Source of the DNA: an uncultured Eubacteriales bacterium
Lineage (GTDB): Bacteria; Bacillota; Clostridia; Oscillospirales; Acutalibacteraceae
Reading direction: 5' to 3'
NCBI GenBank assembly: GCA_934457415.1
Contig: CAKSHM010000001.1
Location: 62,001 to 126,000 of the forward strand
DNA length: 64,000 nt
How positions within the stretch are numbered: the stretch's first letter is position 1; every line of letters starts with the position of its first letter. Position numbers and translations under genes: made by a program. This document shows, one piece after another, positions 27,443 to 35,764 of this stretch. The notes below the pieces were generated by a model. That model ran no database searches. It saw nothing but the letters and a program-made list of their open reading frames with translations, and was not told where the DNA came from.

Positions 27443-27510
27443 AAAAGTAAAGTATTTACCAAAAATGTCAACTATTTGTTATTTAACTTGCATTAAAGTC
27501 AAGCTAAAAT
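27443..27510 (+). promoter_or_regulatory. 20-bp tandem-repeat promoter, copy B
   Basis: GTAAAGTATTTACC at 27447 and GTCAACTATTTG at 27467 repeat with a 20-bp period. TAAAAT begins at 27505, exactly 38 nt after the second G. The -35 position (27482-27487, TTTAAC) is poor. Confidence 0.65.
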
Positions 27511-27547
27511 ATAGGTGTAAAAATTTATTTAAGGAGAGGATATTTTA

Positions 27548-30451
27548 ATGAAAACCAAAAAGTTTTTAAGTCTTGCGCTTTCAGCTTTATTGATTTTAAG
27601 CGCAATCCCCTTGGCAAGCTTCGTTATCGGAGCCGAATCATCTGCTTATGATGTCACGGGCACTTTTTCCGCGGACAGCAAGGCAACCGTAAACGGCGAA
27701 GAGAAAAACATTGACGATGTTTTTGAGCTTGTAACTATGACTGCCGACAGTGTAAGCGGTTATGCTTATGCAGACGGTCAGTCACTTTCGGACTTTGCCG
27801 ATGAAAACGGACTTACTCTTCCGCTTTCCCGGACCGCCAATGAATCGGCAGGTACACAGGCTGCGGTTAACCTTTTAAAATTAAAGGATTCCGTTGCGGG
27901 CGGCAGAGGATTGCAGTCGATAAGCTATGATTTTGATTCAAAAAGAAATTTATTATGCCGTGATGCAAATGGCTCCGGAGTTGCTTTTGCATACAGCACA
28001 AGCGAGGATACATACACAATAAGCCAGCTCCACTTTTTAAGAGCAGACACCGGAATTCAGACTCCTACCCGCTTGCTATCAAAAGCTGTTTATTCATTTA
28101 ACGGAAATGCAAACAATAATGCTTTCGGCAATGGTATCATCGGAACAAATGACAGCGCTGAAATTGTAAATAATAATACAACTGTTTTTTATTTCAGCGT
28201 TAAATTAACATTCGGATATACCGAAGATGTTTTCAGCAATGTTAAGCTTGAGGTCAATATTTATCGGACTGCTGAGGACAGAGCTGCCAAGACCAATCCT
28301 GCCGCAACATTCAGCGGTACTATGCAAACTTCAAATAAAGATAACTTTAAATCGGATTCACTTCCTTGCTTTGCTTATACCGCAGGTTCGGTCGCCGATT
28401 ACAATAAGCCTATTAAAAATCTTACTGTAAGCTATGCAAAGAACAGTGATGATATTGCTGCCGACAATCAAAAGACGGCCGATGAATTCGTAGCAAACAA
28501 TTCCGCGCTTCTTAATTCGGCTGTAACTGAGGAAAATGCCGCACAGTTTATTGCTTTGTATAAAGAGTATTCGGCATTTAATGATGAAGTAAAGGCTTTG
28601 CTTTCAAATTATAACGGAACTGATTACGGTGCGCTTGTAACAGAAAAATATAATGAAGCGGTTGTTATTGTTCCTACCGCGGCATCGGAGGCTTTTAAAA
28701 ATTATTATAATGCAAATGTCAGCGCTCTTGCTTCTTTTGATGGAAATTTAAACATTGCAAATGAGGCACTGTCGCTTTATGACGCCGTAGAAGAAACCCA
28801 TAATCCGATTTTCAAAGCTGAATATGCTAAGATAGCTTCCTTGCTCGACAATTATTTTATAAAGAAAAATACTTTTGAGTTTAAAATGACTGAGGACGAA
28901 AAATCCGCAAATCCTTATGTTTATAATTATTTCAAGACTTCCGTAATGGCTGCTAATTCCGAAACCGGCAGAAAGCACATTGATTTCGGTAAATTCAACG
29001 CCAAGGATATGAAGAGCTTCACTCTTGCTATGAAATATTATCCGGACAGCACTGTTGCAAACAGTACAAATTACGGTTTTAATATTCTTCCCGAAAACTT
29101 AAAAATCCCTGAAGGTTTAACCGACAACTCTTCTAATAAAACCAATTTAATTTGGTCTGTATTCAGATCCAAGTGGCCCAATTCGGATAACAACAACCGT
29201 TCTTTACAGTATAATATAGCCGATTATCAGAAAGCAACAACTACGGTTGTCTCTAAAGACGGCGGTTGGACAACCAATACCATGGGTGTTCCGAATGATG
29301 TTAACAATGAAAATCTGACTAAGCGTGACGGAATATATATGTATAAGGGCGACCGTGTTGTTTTTGACGCAACACTTACTCCGACTCTTACTACTAAAGA
29401 CGGACAAAATGCAATCTGCTATTTAATCACTCTTTATGCTTTCGTTGAAGACAGCGCCAAGGACGCAACCGCAACTCCTTATAAGTATGATGAGGGCGTA
29501 GATATTCTGATGAACGGCGGTAATACCGCCTGCAAACTCTATGTTAAGTATGATACCGAAGTTCCTTACTTCTATTTTACTACAAATGATGTAACTTTAG
29601 ATTATGTTGAGTACTTCTCAGCCGAAAGCAATTTTAGCTTTGCAGACAAATATGCAAATGTTTTAAGCGGAAATGATACAAATGCAGATAATGTTCTTGC
29701 AATGTATTCTGCATTCGGTAAGCTTTCCGATTCGGATAAGGCTCTATATGAAGCTAATGTTGAATCCGCTCTTACGAATTCCGGTGTCAGACCTAAGATT
29801 TTAGGCGCAAACTTAAGAGCAGACGGAATTATGGATATGGTATTCATGGCGTCAAAGCCCGAAACGGCAGTCAGCTCCGCTTATGTAAGCAACTTCGGAA
29901 TGGTTATTGCAGGATATCAGAATATGGTAGACGCAAATGTTAATAAGCTCGTTCGCGGTAACGCAACGGCAGGCTCCTTTGAAGATTCGGTTGCTTATAA
30001 AAAGGGTGATACCGTAGACAATGACCTTAAGTTTACCGTTAAGGGTATTGATTTTACAAATATTAACTATTGGAAAACCAAAATTGCCGCAAGAGCTTAT
30101 GTAGTTTACAATGTTGACGGAACAGAAGTTACCGTTTACAGCAATAATGAGCTTACAGACAGTCTTGCCAATCCCTCAAATGCCGTAGGTATTGATAATA
30201 ACGGCGTTTGCATAAGAAATGTAAACGGAATAGTAGCTAAGCTTGTCTCTGCATTCCTTGCTAAGGCAGATGTCAATGGTGATACGGTGGGTGTTGCATT
30301 AGCGGATACAACGGTTACAACTAAGTATGAAGGTGTCAAGCTTTCCGAAAATGCTGACTTTATAAATCAGATGAAGACCGATCTTTCAAAATGCGACAGA
30401 GTTGAGGTTTATAAATTCCTCTCTGCTTACAGAAATGTACTTAACGGTTAA
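27548..30451 (+). CDS. Large secreted protein of unknown function
   Basis: This 967-residue exported protein has a signal peptide (ending near FVIGAES, residue 30). It contains two jelly-roll-like regions (about 60-300 and 440-690, both rich in aromatic strands) and helical modules matching those of its neighbours (FVANNSALLNSAV near 310; FADKYANVLSG near 697). The C-terminal 220 residues (from about GVRPKILGANLR) form a further beta-rich domain. No dockerin, anchor or catalytic motif was found. It has its own copy B promoter and is followed 15 bases later by a 46-codon gene. Role: probably glycan binding or a structural surface protein; uncertain. Confidence 0.65.
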   Translation: MKTKKFLSLALSALLILSAIPLASFVIGAESSAYDVTGTFSADSKATVNGEEKNIDDVFELVTMTADSVSGYAYADGQSLSDFADENGLTLPLSRTANESAGTQAAVNLLKLKDSVAGGRGLQSISYDFDSKRNLLCRDANGSGVAFAYSTSEDTYTISQLHFLRADTGIQTPTRLLSKAVYSFNGNANNNAFGNGIIGTNDSAEIVNNNTTVFYFSVKLTFGYTEDVFSNVKLEVNIYRTAEDRAAKTNPAATFSGTMQTSNKDNFKSDSLPCFAYTAGSVADYNKPIKNLTVSYAKNSDDIAADNQKTADEFVANNSALLNSAVTEENAAQFIALYKEYSAFNDEVKALLSNYNGTDYGALVTEKYNEAVVIVPTAASEAFKNYYNANVSALASFDGNLNIANEALSLYDAVEETHNPIFKAEYAKIASLLDNYFIKKNTFEFKMTEDEKSANPYVYNYFKTSVMAANSETGRKHIDFGKFNAKDMKSFTLAMKYYPDSTVANSTNYGFNILPENLKIPEGLTDNSSNKTNLIWSVFRSKWPNSDNNNRSLQYNIADYQKATTTVVSKDGGWTTNTMGVPNDVNNENLTKRDGIYMYKGDRVVFDATLTPTLTTKDGQNAICYLITLYAFVEDSAKDATATPYKYDEGVDILMNGGNTACKLYVKYDTEVPYFYFTTNDVTLDYVEYFSAESNFSFADKYANVLSGNDTNADNVLAMYSAFGKLSDSDKALYEANVESALTNSGVRPKILGANLRADGIMDMVFMASKPETAVSSAYVSNFGMVIAGYQNMVDANVNKLVRGNATAGSFEDSVAYKKGDTVDNDLKFTVKGIDFTNINYWKTKIAARAYVVYNVDGTEVTVYSNNELTDSLANPSNAVGIDNNGVCIRNVNGIVAKLVSAFLAKADVNGDTVGVALADTTVTTKYEGVKLSENADFINQMKTDLSKCDRVEVYKFLSAYRNVLNG

Positions 30452-30466
30452 GGAGGAAAGAAAATT

Positions 30467-30607
30467 ATGAAAAAAACATATATTTCACCTGAATTTAGAA
30501 TTCAGGATTACCTCCAGAATGAATTCCTTACTGCGTCTTTGGAAACCACGGGAACAAAAGTAGGCGACTTTGTAAATAACAACGAAGACGACGATTGGGG
30601 TAAATAA
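30467..30607 (+). CDS. 46-residue peptide, possible signalling or RiPP-like precursor
   Basis: A 46-codon gene behind AAGGAGGAAAG, 15 bases after the 967-residue protein gene and before a strong terminator. The peptide begins MKKTYISPEFRIQDYLQNEF, continues LTASLETTGTKVGDF, and ends with an acidic NNNEDDDWGK. The N-terminal K-x-Y-x-x-P-[EK] pattern followed by a hydrophobic/acidic leader and a TAS-type border recalls short gut-bacterial peptides and some modified-peptide leaders. There is no maturation enzyme next to it, so the function is open. Confidence 0.65.
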   Translation: MKKTYISPEFRIQDYLQNEFLTASLETTGTKVGDFVNNNEDDDWGK

Positions 30608-30621
30608 TCATTTTCTAAAAG

Positions 30622-30660
30622 AGGGCTGTCTCACAAAATTCAGTGAGACAGCCCTTTCCT
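30622..30660 (+). terminator. Terminator after the peptide gene
   Basis: A 13-bp stem (30622-30634 with 30643-30655), 8-nt loop, followed by TTCCTTATTTCTTTT. Confidence 0.85.
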
Positions 30661-30671
30661 TATTTCTTTTA

Positions 30672-30757
30672 CGGCAAGCCTTAAATCAAAAAGGTAAACT
30701 TTTTACCCAAAAGGCAAACTATTTGATATTTCTTAGCATTTTGCGGTGTTATATAAT
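30672..30757 (+). promoter_or_regulatory. 20-bp tandem-repeat promoter, copy C
   Basis: Three repeats at 20-bp steps: GGCAAGCC (G at 30674), GGTAAACTTTT (30694) and GGCAAACTATT (30714). TATAAT begins at 30752, again 38 nt after the last repeat's G. The -35 position is TTTCTT, not a consensus. Confidence 0.7.
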
Positions 30758-30792
30758 TAAAATATGAAAATTAAAGTATCGTAGGTGTTATT

Positions 30793-31719
30793 ATGCAATC
30801 AAATTTAAAATCCTCAAAAAGGAGCAAGTTCCGTGCTAATATACCGCTTTTTTTATTAGCGCTTCCGGGGCTTATCTATATGATTTGCTTCAATTATCTT
30901 CCTATGTTCGGAGTAATTGTTGCGTTTAAGGATTACAACTATCTTGACGGTATATTCAATTCGCAGTGGGTCGGATTTAAATATTTTAAATATTTCTTTG
31001 CTTCAAATGATCTTGCTTACATAATGCGCAACACATTGCTTTATAATATTGTCTTTATGTTTTTAAAACAACTTCTTTGCGTGGTGGTTGCAATTTTCCT
31101 TTATGAGATTACTCAGAAATATTTTCTTAAGGTTTATCAGACTGCTATAATCCTGCCTAATTTTATTTCATGGGTTCTTGTAGCTTATATAGGATATGCG
31201 TTGTTTTCAAATGAAACCGGACTTATAAACAGTGTGCTTAAAAGTCTTGGGGAAGAGGGAATTTCGTGGTACAGCGAGCCTAAATACTGGCCTGGGATTT
31301 TAACCTTCTTTGAAATGTGGAAAGGTGTCGGCATGGGCTGTATTATTTACTATGCGGCACTTATGGGAGTTGACGAAAGTCTCTTTGAGGCAGCTTCGAT
31401 TGACGGAGCAAACCGTGTTCAGCAGATTATAAAAATCTCTCTTCCGACAATTCTTCCGACAGTCTGCATTATGCTTATTCTTGCGGTCGGGGGTATTATG
31501 GGCGGAGATTTCGGACTGTTCTTTCAGGTTCCGAGAAACTCGGGAGCGTTATATCCCGTAACTAATGTTATAAGCACATACACCTATTATTTATTCAGAG
31601 ACGGCAATTTCAGTCAGTCTGCCGCGATAGGATTGTTTCAGAATGTTGTCGGACTGATTCTCACGCTTGGGACTAATGCCATTGTTAAAAAGGTTAATCC
31701 CGAAAACGCGATGTATTAA
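30793..31719 (+). CDS. ABC transporter permease, LplB type
   Basis: This 308-residue inner-membrane permease has six transmembrane helices. The start region PLFLLALPGLIYMICFNYLP and the EAA loop EAASIDGANRVQQIIKISLP are typical of LplB-like polysaccharide/uronate importer subunits. The EAA loop contacts an ATPase not encoded in the window; these importers usually borrow a shared MsmX-type ATPase. Its likely binding protein is at 16686. It begins an operon that continues to the GH2 gene, and the second permease follows 14 bp later. Confidence 0.92.
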   Translation: MQSNLKSSKRSKFRANIPLFLLALPGLIYMICFNYLPMFGVIVAFKDYNYLDGIFNSQWVGFKYFKYFFASNDLAYIMRNTLLYNIVFMFLKQLLCVVVAIFLYEITQKYFLKVYQTAIILPNFISWVLVAYIGYALFSNETGLINSVLKSLGEEGISWYSEPKYWPGILTFFEMWKGVGMGCIIYYAALMGVDESLFEAASIDGANRVQQIIKISLPTILPTVCIMLILAVGGIMGGDFGLFFQVPRNSGALYPVTNVISTYTYYLFRDGNFSQSAAIGLFQNVVGLILTLGTNAIVKKVNPENAMY

Positions 31720-31733
31720 GGAGGAAGAGAAAA

Positions 31734-32615
31734 ATGAAAAAGAAGTTTTCTTTGGGAAAGGTTCCCATTCATGTATTTTTTATAATTTATTCTCTCCTTT
31801 GTATTCTTCCTTTTATTCTTATTTTGTCTATATCTTTTTCAAATGAAAATGATATAATAAACAGTGGGTTTTCTCTTATTCCGAAACATTTTGATACTGC
31901 TGCATATAAACAGATTTTCGGAAATCCAAGTTCGCTTGTTCAGGGCTATTTTATCACAATAGTTTATGCTGTCGGAGGAACTGTTTTAAAAATTCTTATA
32001 GAGGCGATGATGGGTTATGTTCTTTCGCGTGATATATGCGCATTCAAAAAACCGCTTAACGCGCTTCTTGTTATAACAATGTTTTTCAGCGGCGGTCTTA
32101 TTCCGTCTTATGTTATAAACACTCAGTGGTTTCATTTGGGAGATTCAATCTGGATATATCTTTTGACAGGACTTATGAGCGCCTACAATGTTTTTGTTTT
32201 CAGAACTTTTTTCTCAACAATTCCTAAATCTCTTATTGAATCCGCTATGCTTGACGGCGCTTCGGAGATGAATATTCTGCGTATAATCGTAATTCCGCTT
32301 TCAAAGCCGGTTATAGCTACATTCTCGTTTATGAGTCTTATTGCCAAATGGAATGATTATACTACCTCAATGTACTATATAACCGAGCCTAAGCTTTATA
32401 CTCTGCAGTATTTATTGCAGAATATTCTGAATGAGGCGGAATTCTTAAAAAGTCTTAAAGAATCAATGCCGGGGCTTGCCGATGTTGTTGCGGTTCCGAG
32501 TGAAACACTTAAATATGCCATGTGTATATTAGCGGCAGGACCCATGATTATCGCGTTCCCTGCATTCCAGAAATATTTTGCCAAGGGTATGGTTGTGGGA
32601 GCCGTAAAGGGGTAA
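31734..32615 (+). CDS. ABC transporter permease, YtcP type
   Basis: This 293-residue permease is the usual partner of LplB-type subunits, with six helices, the motif FFSGGLIPSYVIN-like (MFFSGGLIPSYV near 120) and the EAA loop ESAMLDGASEMNILRIIVIP. Together with the 308-residue protein it forms the import pore for an oligosaccharide. RBS GGAGG lies 8 bases before ATG. Confidence 0.92.
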   Translation: MKKKFSLGKVPIHVFFIIYSLLCILPFILILSISFSNENDIINSGFSLIPKHFDTAAYKQIFGNPSSLVQGYFITIVYAVGGTVLKILIEAMMGYVLSRDICAFKKPLNALLVITMFFSGGLIPSYVINTQWFHLGDSIWIYLLTGLMSAYNVFVFRTFFSTIPKSLIESAMLDGASEMNILRIIVIPLSKPVIATFSFMSLIAKWNDYTTSMYYITEPKLYTLQYLLQNILNEAEFLKSLKESMPGLADVVAVPSETLKYAMCILAAGPMIIAFPAFQKYFAKGMVVGAVKG

Positions 32616-32645
32616 TAATACTTATAAGGAATGTGAGGAGTGTGT

Positions 32646-34034
32646 ATGTTCAGTATTATAATTGCCGAAGATGAGGACTTTATAAGAGACGGTATAAAAT
32701 CTCTTGTAAAGGAAGCACTTCCGGATTCGGAAATCATAGGCGATTTTGCCGACGGTGAAATGGTAATCGAAACAATAAAAAAGCAGCACGTGGATTTAAT
32801 CATTACCGATATCAGAATGCCTAAGGTAAGCGGAATAGATATTGCAAAATATGTCTATGAGCATAAATTAAACATATCTATTCTTATGATAACCGCATAC
32901 AGAAATTTTGAATATGCCAAAGACGCACTCAATTACAATGTTAAAAATCTCATAACAAAGCCTATTGATTTTGATGAATTCATTGCAAGCATAAATTCGA
33001 TTTTGAAAGAAAAAGATTCAATATCGGCTTTGGAGGACGCTTACAGGGTTTCAAACGCTTTGATAAGAAAGCGCAATGATTTAAGGACCTCTTTTTACCG
33101 ATACACTTCCGGAAGTATAGATTTTGAAGAGCTTTTAAGCGAATTTCCGGAGGAAATGTCAAAATACAGAAAAAACTACTGTTATCTTATAGATTTCAGA
33201 CTTGAAGCGAGAATGTCGGCTGATAAACCGGAATGGGAAAATTTCTGTGATATTTCCAATAACAGTTTTGAGGCATTTTGCCTGCGGACCGCTAAAAACA
33301 GCGCAAATATCCTGCTTATTGTTTTCGCAAAAGACCATGAGGAAATATTAAAGGAATATATTTCCGAGATAAAGAAGTTTATAAAATCGAATTATAAATC
33401 CGACCTTAAATACAATTCCAAAGGCTATCAGAACTTTTTACTTATTCCCATAGAAAATATGCGCGGTTTCGTGTCCTTGTATACGGGATATCTTTTGAAT
33501 AAAAATGTTCTTTGTGACGATCTTCTTGAAAATTTATATAAAAACTCAACCGAGCTGTGGTTTATAAATTTTCTTTACGGAGTAATTAACAATCTTAAAG
33601 AAAACGTTGAAATGGATACCGACAGATTTTTAGCCTCGGCGAGGTTTGCCGAAAGCAAGGATGAAGCAAAAAATGTATTTTATGAAATTCAAAAAGCTGT
33701 ATCTTCCGGTTCGGACAGTAAAATTCTTTCTGTAAAGGCTTATATTTCAGACCATTATAATGAAAATATTTCACTTGAAAGCGTAGCGGAGGCTTTTAAT
33801 CTTAATCCGTCATATTTCAGCCGTATGTTTAAAAAGGAGACAGGCGAAAAATTTGCCGATTATCTTATAAGGTTTAAAATAAAAAAGGCCAAGGAGCTTC
33901 TTGCGGACGGCTCGTACAGTCTTGATGAAATTTGCGAAAAGATAGGCTATAACAGCGTAAGCTATTTTTCAAAAGTATTTAAGACTTATACGGGAATGAC
34001 GCTTAAGCAATACCGTGATTCGTTCGGAGACTGA
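32646..34034 (+). CDS. YesN-type response regulator (receiver plus AraC HTH)
   Basis: This 462-residue regulator has a CheY-like receiver (residues 1-120; acidic pocket AEDED, phospho-Asp in LIITDIRMPKVSG near 54, Lys in NLITKPIDF) and a C-terminal AraC double HTH (about 360-460; PSYFSRMFKKETGEKFADYL and YFSKVFKTYTGMT). It pairs with the YesM-type kinase starting 2 bases after its stop. It lies inside the copy C operon and is therefore the most economical candidate to bind the 20-bp direct repeats, since AraC-type proteins commonly bind direct repeats about two helix turns apart. ATG 32646 has GAGGAG just before it. Confidence 0.92.
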   Translation: MFSIIIAEDEDFIRDGIKSLVKEALPDSEIIGDFADGEMVIETIKKQHVDLIITDIRMPKVSGIDIAKYVYEHKLNISILMITAYRNFEYAKDALNYNVKNLITKPIDFDEFIASINSILKEKDSISALEDAYRVSNALIRKRNDLRTSFYRYTSGSIDFEELLSEFPEEMSKYRKNYCYLIDFRLEARMSADKPEWENFCDISNNSFEAFCLRTAKNSANILLIVFAKDHEEILKEYISEIKKFIKSNYKSDLKYNSKGYQNFLLIPIENMRGFVSLYTGYLLNKNVLCDDLLENLYKNSTELWFINFLYGVINNLKENVEMDTDRFLASARFAESKDEAKNVFYEIQKAVSSGSDSKILSVKAYISDHYNENISLESVAEAFNLNPSYFSRMFKKETGEKFADYLIRFKIKKAKELLADGSYSLDEICEKIGYNSVSYFSKVFKTYTGMTLKQYRDSFGD

Positions 34035-34035
34035 T

Positions 34036-35730
34036 ATGAATAAAAAGCTGAAATTTGTTTTTAAGAAAAATTTTATTACGGTCAGTATATTTATTATTAT
34101 ACTGGCCGCGATTGCAATTACTCTTTTTATCGTTCAGAGTTTTTATTCAAACCGTAAAGAAATAAAGCTTATTGAAAGCAACAACACAAGCAGGGCGGAG
34201 CTGTCTCTTAAAACAACGCTTGAGCAAATTGCTCTTTCATGCCGCTATTTTTCAAATGTGGTTATTCTTATCGACCCTGACGATCCCGAAAGCTATGCCT
34301 CGAATGTTTATATGATAAAAAAGCAGTCGGAGGTCGTATTCAATGCGAACGCCGCAGTTTCAAGTATTAAAATTGTAACAAAAAACAAGGATTTTTCCTT
34401 TAATATCGGAGAAGTCTGCAATTATAATCTCGGCAAATGTTACGGCTCAATAGGAGATGTTAAGCTTTATCAGTGCAAGGGAGAAGTCGGAACAAATCTT
34501 GTGCTTGTTTATACCGCGGACGATTCAAGCTACGGCAGGAATACCGTGTATTTTGCGCTTAACAGCAGATATCTTTCGGATATTGTTTTAAATCCGGATA
34601 ATACAGAGTATATTATCGACAAAAGCGGTGAAATTGTAATTTGCGACAAATATCAGCTTTTGAATAAAAATATCAGGGAAAAATACGGAAACAGTCTCGA
34701 ATACAGCAGCGGAGAGACCTTAAAGCTTCGCCTTAACAGGAAAAATTATTTTGTCTATGCAAAGGATTATGAGGATTTTGATTTGATCATTCTTTCGGTA
34801 AGCAAGGTCGGAACATATACTTTTGTTCAAAACAAAGCCGTGATTTATGTTTTGGTTGCTTCGCTGGTGATTTCTTCGATTATTGTTGCTTATGTAATTA
34901 TAAAAACTACTTACAGACCGATTGAGGAAATTCTTGAAAAGGTGGGAGATATAGCTCTTTTAAAAGATAAATCCTATAACGAGATACAGTATATTTCGGA
35001 AAGATTCAGAAAAATAGAATCTTCAAATAAAGAGCTTTCAGAGATTGTGGACGAAAAGGTAGAGGAGCTTACCCGTCAGCACATAGCGGCTTTACAGGCG
35101 CAGATATGTCCCCATTTTGCCTTTAATACGCTTGATACAATAAACTGGATTGCCTTCAAACAGACAGGCGAAAGGAATAATGATATTTCCGTAGCCGTGA
35201 GAAGTCTTTCAAGGCTTTTTAAATCGAGTATGGATATAAATGAAATCTTCAGAAGCATTGAAGAGGAGATCGAATTTACAAAATTATATATCAATATAAT
35301 TCATATCCGCAGAAAAAATGTTTTTGATATAAAGTGGGATGTAGATGAATCGCTTCTTGATTACAGTATTTTAAAGCTGAGCATTCAGCCTCTTATCGAA
35401 AATATTTCTTTGCACGCAGTTGACAGCAAACATCCTAAGGTAAACGTTCTTATATCAATACATTCTGTAAGAGAGGATATGATAAAGGTTGTCGTTTCGG
35501 ATGACGGCGCAGGAATTGAGGCTCACAGGCTCGAAGAAATAAGAAACAATATCAATAACTTTTTCGACAGGGAAAACAGTATAGGACTGAAAAATATAAA
35601 TGAGCGTCTTCAGCTTGTTTTCGGAGAATATTCCGGTCTTTATATTTCAAGTGAATACGGCAGCGGAACTGTATGCTCCTTCCAATTCACCAAATTCAAA
35701 AAGAGCGATATTCCGGATGCCGTGCAATAA
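34036..35730 (+). CDS. YesM-type sensor histidine kinase
   Basis: This 564-residue kinase has two transmembrane helices (about 10-32 and 275-300) around an extracellular sensor, then a HAMP-like segment, the His-kinase box LQAQICPHFAFNTLDT with the phospho-His, and an HATPase domain with VSDDGAGIE and IGLKNINERLQL. The H-box carries Cys and Ala-Phe where most relatives have INPHFLYN. It should sense an extracellular sugar or the transporter state and phosphorylate the 462-residue regulator. ATG 34036 is preferred over GTG 34015, because CGGAGA lies 6-7 bases upstream and it avoids a long overlap. Confidence 0.92.
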   Translation: MNKKLKFVFKKNFITVSIFIIILAAIAITLFIVQSFYSNRKEIKLIESNNTSRAELSLKTTLEQIALSCRYFSNVVILIDPDDPESYASNVYMIKKQSEVVFNANAAVSSIKIVTKNKDFSFNIGEVCNYNLGKCYGSIGDVKLYQCKGEVGTNLVLVYTADDSSYGRNTVYFALNSRYLSDIVLNPDNTEYIIDKSGEIVICDKYQLLNKNIREKYGNSLEYSSGETLKLRLNRKNYFVYAKDYEDFDLIILSVSKVGTYTFVQNKAVIYVLVASLVISSIIVAYVIIKTTYRPIEEILEKVGDIALLKDKSYNEIQYISERFRKIESSNKELSEIVDEKVEELTRQHIAALQAQICPHFAFNTLDTINWIAFKQTGERNNDISVAVRSLSRLFKSSMDINEIFRSIEEEIEFTKLYINIIHIRRKNVFDIKWDVDESLLDYSILKLSIQPLIENISLHAVDSKHPKVNVLISIHSVREDMIKVVVSDDGAGIEAHRLEEIRNNINNFFDRENSIGLKNINERLQLVFGEYSGLYISSEYGSGTVCSFQFTKFKKSDIPDAVQ

Positions 35731-35764
35731 ATTTTATAAATAATATAAAACGGAGGAAATGAAA

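Noticed and set aside
14300..30757. Naming the 20-bp repeats as a VirR box or a defined LytTR site
   Set aside because: The reverse complement has GTT-like cores but several positions differ from the LytTR consensus as I know it, and an AraC-type regulator lies in one of the operons; the binder stays open.
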